Of a DNA stretch of 64,000 nt, positions 55,401 through 61,400 are shown one piece after another. Source of the stretch: Liolophura sinensis (lineage: Eukaryota > Mollusca > Polyplacophora > Chitonida > Chitonidae); contig NC_088305.1 of assembly GCF_032854445.1 (NCBI RefSeq), positions 24,215,400 through 24,279,399 on the forward strand. The letters are read 5' to 3'. A program made the position numbers and the translations under genes. Position 1 is the stretch's first letter. Every line of letters begins with the position of its first letter. The notes under the pieces were generated by a model. That model was not told where the DNA came from and did no database searches. It was given only the letters and a program-made list of their open reading frames with translations.

Positions 55401-58400
55401 CTGAGTCACAAGGACAGTGTGGCGGAAGCTGAGCCACAAGTACAGTGTGGCAGAAGCTGAGCCACAAGTACAGTGTGGCAGAAGCTGAGCCACAAGTACA
55501 GTGTGGCAGAAGCTGGCCCACAAGTACAGTGTGGCAGAAGCTGAGCCCCGAGTACAGTGTGGCAGAAGCTGAGCCCCGAGTACAGTGTGGCGGAAGCTGA
55601 GCCACGAGCGCATTGTGGCAGAAGCTGAGCCACAAGGACAGTGTGGCGGAAGCTGAGCCACAAGTACAGTGTGGCAGAAGCTGAGCCACGAGTACAGTGT
55701 GGCAGAAGCTGAGCCACGAGTACAGTGTGGCAGAAGCTGAGCCACAAGTACAGTGTGGCGGAAGCTGAGCCACAAGTACAGTGTGGCGGAAGCTGAGCCA
55801 CGAGCGCAGTGTGGCGGAAGCTGAGCCACAAGGACAGTGTGGCAGAAGCTGAGCCCCGAGTGCAGTGTGGCGGAAGCTGATTCACAAGTACAGTGTGGCA
55901 GAAGCTGAGTCACAAGTACAGTGTGGCAGAAGCTGAGCCACAAGTACAGTGTGGCAGAAGCTGAGCCACAAGTACAGTGTGGCAGAAGCTGACCCACAAG
56001 TACAGCGTGGCAGAAGCTGAGCCACAAGTACAGCGTGGCAGAAGCTGAGCCACAAGTACAGTGTGGCAGAAGCTGACCCACAAGTACAGCGTGGCAGAAG
56101 CTGAGCCCCGAGTACAGTGTGGCGGAAGCTGAGTCACAAGTGCAGTGTGGCAGAAGCTGGCCCACAAGTACAGTGTGGCGGAAGCTGAGTCACAAGGGAC
56201 AGTGTGGCAGAAGCTGAGTCACAAGGACAGTGTGGCGGAAGCTGAGCCACAAGTACAGTGTGGCAGAAGCTGAGCCACAAGTACAGTGTGGCAGAAGCTG
56301 AGCCACAAGTACAGTGTGGCAGAAGCTGAGCCACAAGTACAGTGTGGCGGAAGCTGAGTCACAAGGACAGTGTGGCAGAAGCTGAGTCACAAGTACAGTG
56401 TGGCAGAAGCTGAGTCACAAGTACAGTGTGGCAGAAGCTGAGCCACAAGGGACAGTGCGGCAGAAGCTGAGCCACAAGTACAGTGTGGCAGAAGCTGGCC
56501 CACAAGTACAGTGTGGCAGAAGCTGAACCCCGAGTACAGTGTGGCGGAAGCTGAGCCACAAGTACAGTGTGGCAGAAGCTGAGCCACAAGTACAGTGTGG
56601 CGGAAGCTGAGCCACAAGGACAGTGTGGCAGAAGCTGGCCCACAAGTACAGTGTGGCAGAAGCTGAGCCACAAGTACAGTGTGGCAGAAGCTGAGCCACA
56701 AGGACAGTGTGGCGGAAGCTGAGTCACAAGTACAGTGTGGCAGAAGCTGAGGTCACAAGTACAGTGTTGCAGAAGCTGAGCCACAAGGACAGTGTGGCAG
56801 AAGCTGAGCCCCGAGTACAGTGTGGCAGAAGCTGAGTCACAAGGACAGTGTGGCAGAAGCTGAGCCACAAGGACAGTGTGGCAGAAGCTGGCCCACAAGT
56901 ACAGTGTGGCAGAAGCTGAGCCCCGAGTACAGTGTGGCGGAAGCTGAGCCACAAGTACAGTGTGGCAGAAGCTGAGCCACAAGTACAGTGTGGCGGAAGC
57001 TGAGCCACAAGGACAGTGTGGCGGAAGGCTGAGTCACAAGTACAGTGTGGCAGAAGCTGAGTCACAAGTACAGTGTGGCAGAAGCTGAGTCACAAGGACA
57101 GTGCGGCAGAAGCTGAGTCACAAGTACAGTGTGGCAGAAGCTGGCCCACAAGTACAGTGTGGCAGAAGCTGAGCCCCGAGTACAGTGTGGCGGAAGCTGA
57201 GTCACAAGTACAGTGTGGCAGAAGCTGAGCCACAAGTACAGTGTGGCAGAAGCTGAGCCACAAGTACAGTGTGGCAGAAGCTGGCCCACAAGTACAGTGT
57301 GGCGGAAGCTGAGCCACGAGCGCAGTGTGGCGGAAGCTGAGCCACGAGTACAGTGTGGCAGAAGCTGAGCCACAAGGACAGTGTGGCAGAAGCTGAGCCC
57401 CGAGTGCAGTGTGGCGGAAGCTGAGCCACTAGCGCAGTGCGGCGGAAGCTGAGCCACGAGCCCAGTGCGGCAGGAGCTGAGCCACGAGCTAAAACACCAA
57501 TCAAATAAATAAATCTTAAAACCATTAGACTTTTGTTAACATCAAGTAGAAAACAGTTTGTTGAAAAATTTGTCCAAATAGGGGATGTCTTTAATGACAT
57601 CTATTCCAGGTGAAAATGCATGGTTACATCTCATGTCATAGAAAAGATTAAAATAGGTTGATATCATTTGAAATTGGAAATTTTGTACAGATTTCCTGAA
57701 GAAGTTCACAGTGAGAATCTTGTGTTTCTTTTGCAGCTCCACCAAGCAAGTGAGAGAATTGAAAGAGAAATTCTTAAAGGGCAAAGTTCCAAATCTGGTA
57801 AGTTACCCAATGGCTGCATGGAATCAAGTTGTTTCACTTTGGAAATAGTAAAGATAAGCTCATGGTTCTAGCGTTGATAAATTCTGAGCATATACTGCAC
57901 CAAAATTTCGCAGAAGAAAAGATTTTTTGACACACCAGTAATGTTAAGACACAATTTAGTATTTACTATCAAGCATTCATGAAGAAATATTATCATTCGT
58001 AATGTCTGGAACAATCAGCTACATCTTACAAATTATGGAAAACGCTTAGGGAAATCAGGGTGAGTACGGTGGGAAGGAGAGGGACATTTTGCCCTTGATA
58101 ACAGATCACCTGGCATTCTAACTGTGAGGTTGGGAGTTTAACTCTGCTCCGAGGGTCATGAACTTAACGTGGAAGATTTTTGTTTGTTTAACATTCCATC
58201 TACATGTATAAACTTGAATTCTTCTGATTCCATGAACAAGTGCCAATTCACTGTAGCTGTGATATCTCTAATTTCATGTGGTCTTGCACCCAGGACCCTT
58301 GTTAAATGAATGGCCCATGTTAAAAGATAAGAGCCCTGTGCTGAAGGACACCATATCGAAAAATATTGTTCTGTGTTTCAGTCCCATGTGGATGACATCA

Positions 58401-61400
58401 ACGTAGTGTGTGGTTGTGTCAAGGACTTTCTTCTGAAGCTCAAGGAACCCCTCATCACTTACAGGATGTGGCAGGAGTTTGTCGATGCAGCCAGTAAGTT
58501 GTCATGGAAAGACTCTGACAGAACATAAAGTTAATTGTACCCAGCAAGATTCTTCAGAGCCTTGGTGGCTGTAAGTCATTGAAGATTCTCTTAATTCTGT
58601 GGAAGTTCTTTAGCTGGAGACCACATGCCTTCTGACATATGACATTTTGTGGAGAAGTTCTCAAGTAAGTCACCAAAGGTTGGTGGTTCAGTCTGTGCAC
58701 CTGGACGTCCTCCACACATAACCACCTGGTCCTCCACAGCCATGTGCAAATTCTGTGCGATTTAGGAGAAATGAACTGCAAAACAATTGTTACACTAAGG
58801 GTTTGCTGTGTTTGAATCTAGCCGGGGTTGGACTCATGGTAAAAGAGCAGATCAGCTAATGACATACATTGTTGTATAAAATGCAGGAGTTTTGTCCCTG
58901 TTTGTCTGTCTGTCTGTCCATGTGAAACAGTAAGAGATTAATCGTTTTGATCTATTGCAGCTGAGTGGAATGAGTTGAGAGGTGAAACATCTTTATATTC
59001 AAGTCCCTCTTTGTTCGTGGTGTCGTTTTTCACTAGTTGTAACTAAACAGTCTGAGGGACCCAAGTTAGGGGTGGGGAAGCCTGCTTTACACAGGTGCAC
59101 TGTTTAATAGGCTGGGCCCTGTTCCCTAAAGTATTTCATTGTAATCGCCATGACTGCAAAGGTCCTATGTTTCCTTGGTAGTTACCATCATCTTACTTTA
59201 AGATAAGTTTGTGGAATGGATACCTGAGCATGTCACAGAAATGTTTTAACCAACTGAAGAGAATCAGAAATACCAGTCATTCTCTCTTACATGTATCTGA
59301 TACCCCAGCCTTGCAACACAGCCAGTAAAATTTTCAACGGTACCCCCATTTCTTGCAATTTTTAGGGCATATTTCTAGTGCTGAAAGTAAAAAATTACAT
59401 TTATTGCCCCATTTTTTTGAACAGTAAAGATATGAATATGTTGTTGGACTATGTGAAAAAAAAAACATATAGCTAAAGAGAGCAGAGCGAGCGTCCCAAA
59501 AATTAGAAGAATTAGGATTCACAAAAATTAATGGTTCAGAATTCATTAGCACCACATGATTTTTGCGGAAAAAATAAATTTTGTTTTTTTTCCCCTCTTT
59601 TGATCTTGGGTGTTTTTACCCTTTATGTTGTCAGGCTGCCCTGTTTCTATTCACTGGACTTCTAACCAGCTCATTATCCTGTTTCCTGAAATAATTGTTC
59701 ATCACAACTTGCACAACATTTACTCTGTTGCATTTGTTATCAACTAACAGAGGTCTGTCAGCAACGTGCTGATGGTTGTGGTTTCCCGCTTTCCTCCTAC
59801 CATAATGCAGGCCACTGTTGTATCAGTGAAATATTCTTGAGTACGGGGTAATACGCCAATCAAATAAATAAATATTAAAATAACAGGTTAATCAGTTTTC
59901 CCTGGTACACGTACACTGTAATAATGACCTCGGTGTGTGTCATGGCTTTTTGTCCTGGTTGTGGGGAGTGCTTATTACCAGTGCTAGATTTTTGGGGCTA
60001 ATGTTTGGGTCACATACCAGTCCCTGCTGCTGTTTTTGCAGGAACCTTGCACATTTTTCCCTAACCATACAACTGGATTTGTCCAATGGAAAATAGTGTA
60101 AGAATTACTGTGTACCGTACTGGAATTAACAAGTTTTTAACTTTGTTTGCGTCCAGCAATAAGCAGTGGTTGTTTTCATCTCTAATTTCTGAGCCAAAAT
60201 TTGTTCTGCTTATCTTCTTGTCCAGCTTATTGTATATTTCGGTGGGGCCTCCGTGGCTGAGAGGCTAGTAGGCCTGCATAGCACAATGACCAAGGGGCCT
60301 CTCAGCAATGCGGTCGCTGTCAGCTGAAGTCCAGTTCATGCTGGCTTCCTCTTCGTTGGTAAGTGGGAAGATCTTCCAGCAACCAGCGGATGGCCATGGG
60401 TTTCCTCCGGACTCTGCTTGGTTTCCTCCCACGATAATGCTGGTCATTGTCGCACAAGTGAAATATTCTATAGTATGGTGTAAAACACAAGTGAAATAAA
60501 AAAATAAATGTTGTAATTGTCCACGTTTACATGCAAATGGAGAATAAATGTAGACTTTTCTCACATTCTCCTTCAGCTGACCCTCATTTTGAGCACGACA
60601 GAAGTCGATTGTGTATCGCGGTGAAGAATCTGCCACCAGCTAACAAGGACACATTGGCCTTCTTAATCGTACATCTGCAGAAGTAAGTCACAACAAGTTG
60701 GAGTCGTTGTAGTTGTGTCACTTCCTCTCCAAATGCCTGCCTATGCTTTTCTACACAAGATGTTTTGAAGTCTTAACCGGAGTTACAGCCCTTGATGCGC
60801 TTCAGGCCTGCTTTCAGTTTAATTGTTTCAGCATACTTTATTTCTTCAGAAGTTGAAATGAGTTTTGGGAATTTGTGATGCTTATTCATGTAGCCAAATG
60901 ACCACATAATCATTACAGATTGTAGTCATCAAGGGGCGTCTGCTGTATTATTTTATATTAATTACCGCATGACCACATCATCATTACAGATTGTAGTCAT
61001 CAAGGGGCGTCTGCTGTATTATTTTATATTAATTACCGCATGACCACATCATCATTACAGATTATAGTCATCAAGGGGCGTCTGCTGTATTATTTTATAC
61101 TAATTACCGCATGACCACATCACCATTACAGATTATAGTCATCAAGGGGTCAAAAAAAAAAACCCATTCTACCCATTTCTTTGGTCATTGTGCTTAACTG
61201 TTTGATAAGATATATTAAAACAGTACTTTTTACATCAATTACATAAAATCTGATAGGTGGAGTACCTAGTGCAAAGTGTGAATGATGTATCAGTCATGTT
61301 GTAGAGTTCAAGACCAGCTCATGCTGGCTTACGTGCTGGCTTACGTGCGAAGGTCTGCCAGCAATCTACGGATGGTCGTGGGTTTCCTCTGGGCTCGCCC

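Larger units (their letters stand above)
58494..60576 (+). other. RACGAP1 intron 15
   Basis: 2.1 kb. An old SINE-like segment with AGTCACCAAAGGTTGGTGG (about 58555-58790), a SINE-A 3' half (59752-59873) and a complete SINE-A (60243-60509) about 70 bp from the next exon. Confidence 0.75.

Noticed and set aside
55126-57600. Long minus-strand open frames (up to 309 codons) of a repeated Cys/Ser/His-rich peptide
   Set aside because: They follow exactly the 28-bp minisatellite, exist in several overlapping frames, have no flanking gene signals and lie inside an intron of RACGAP1.
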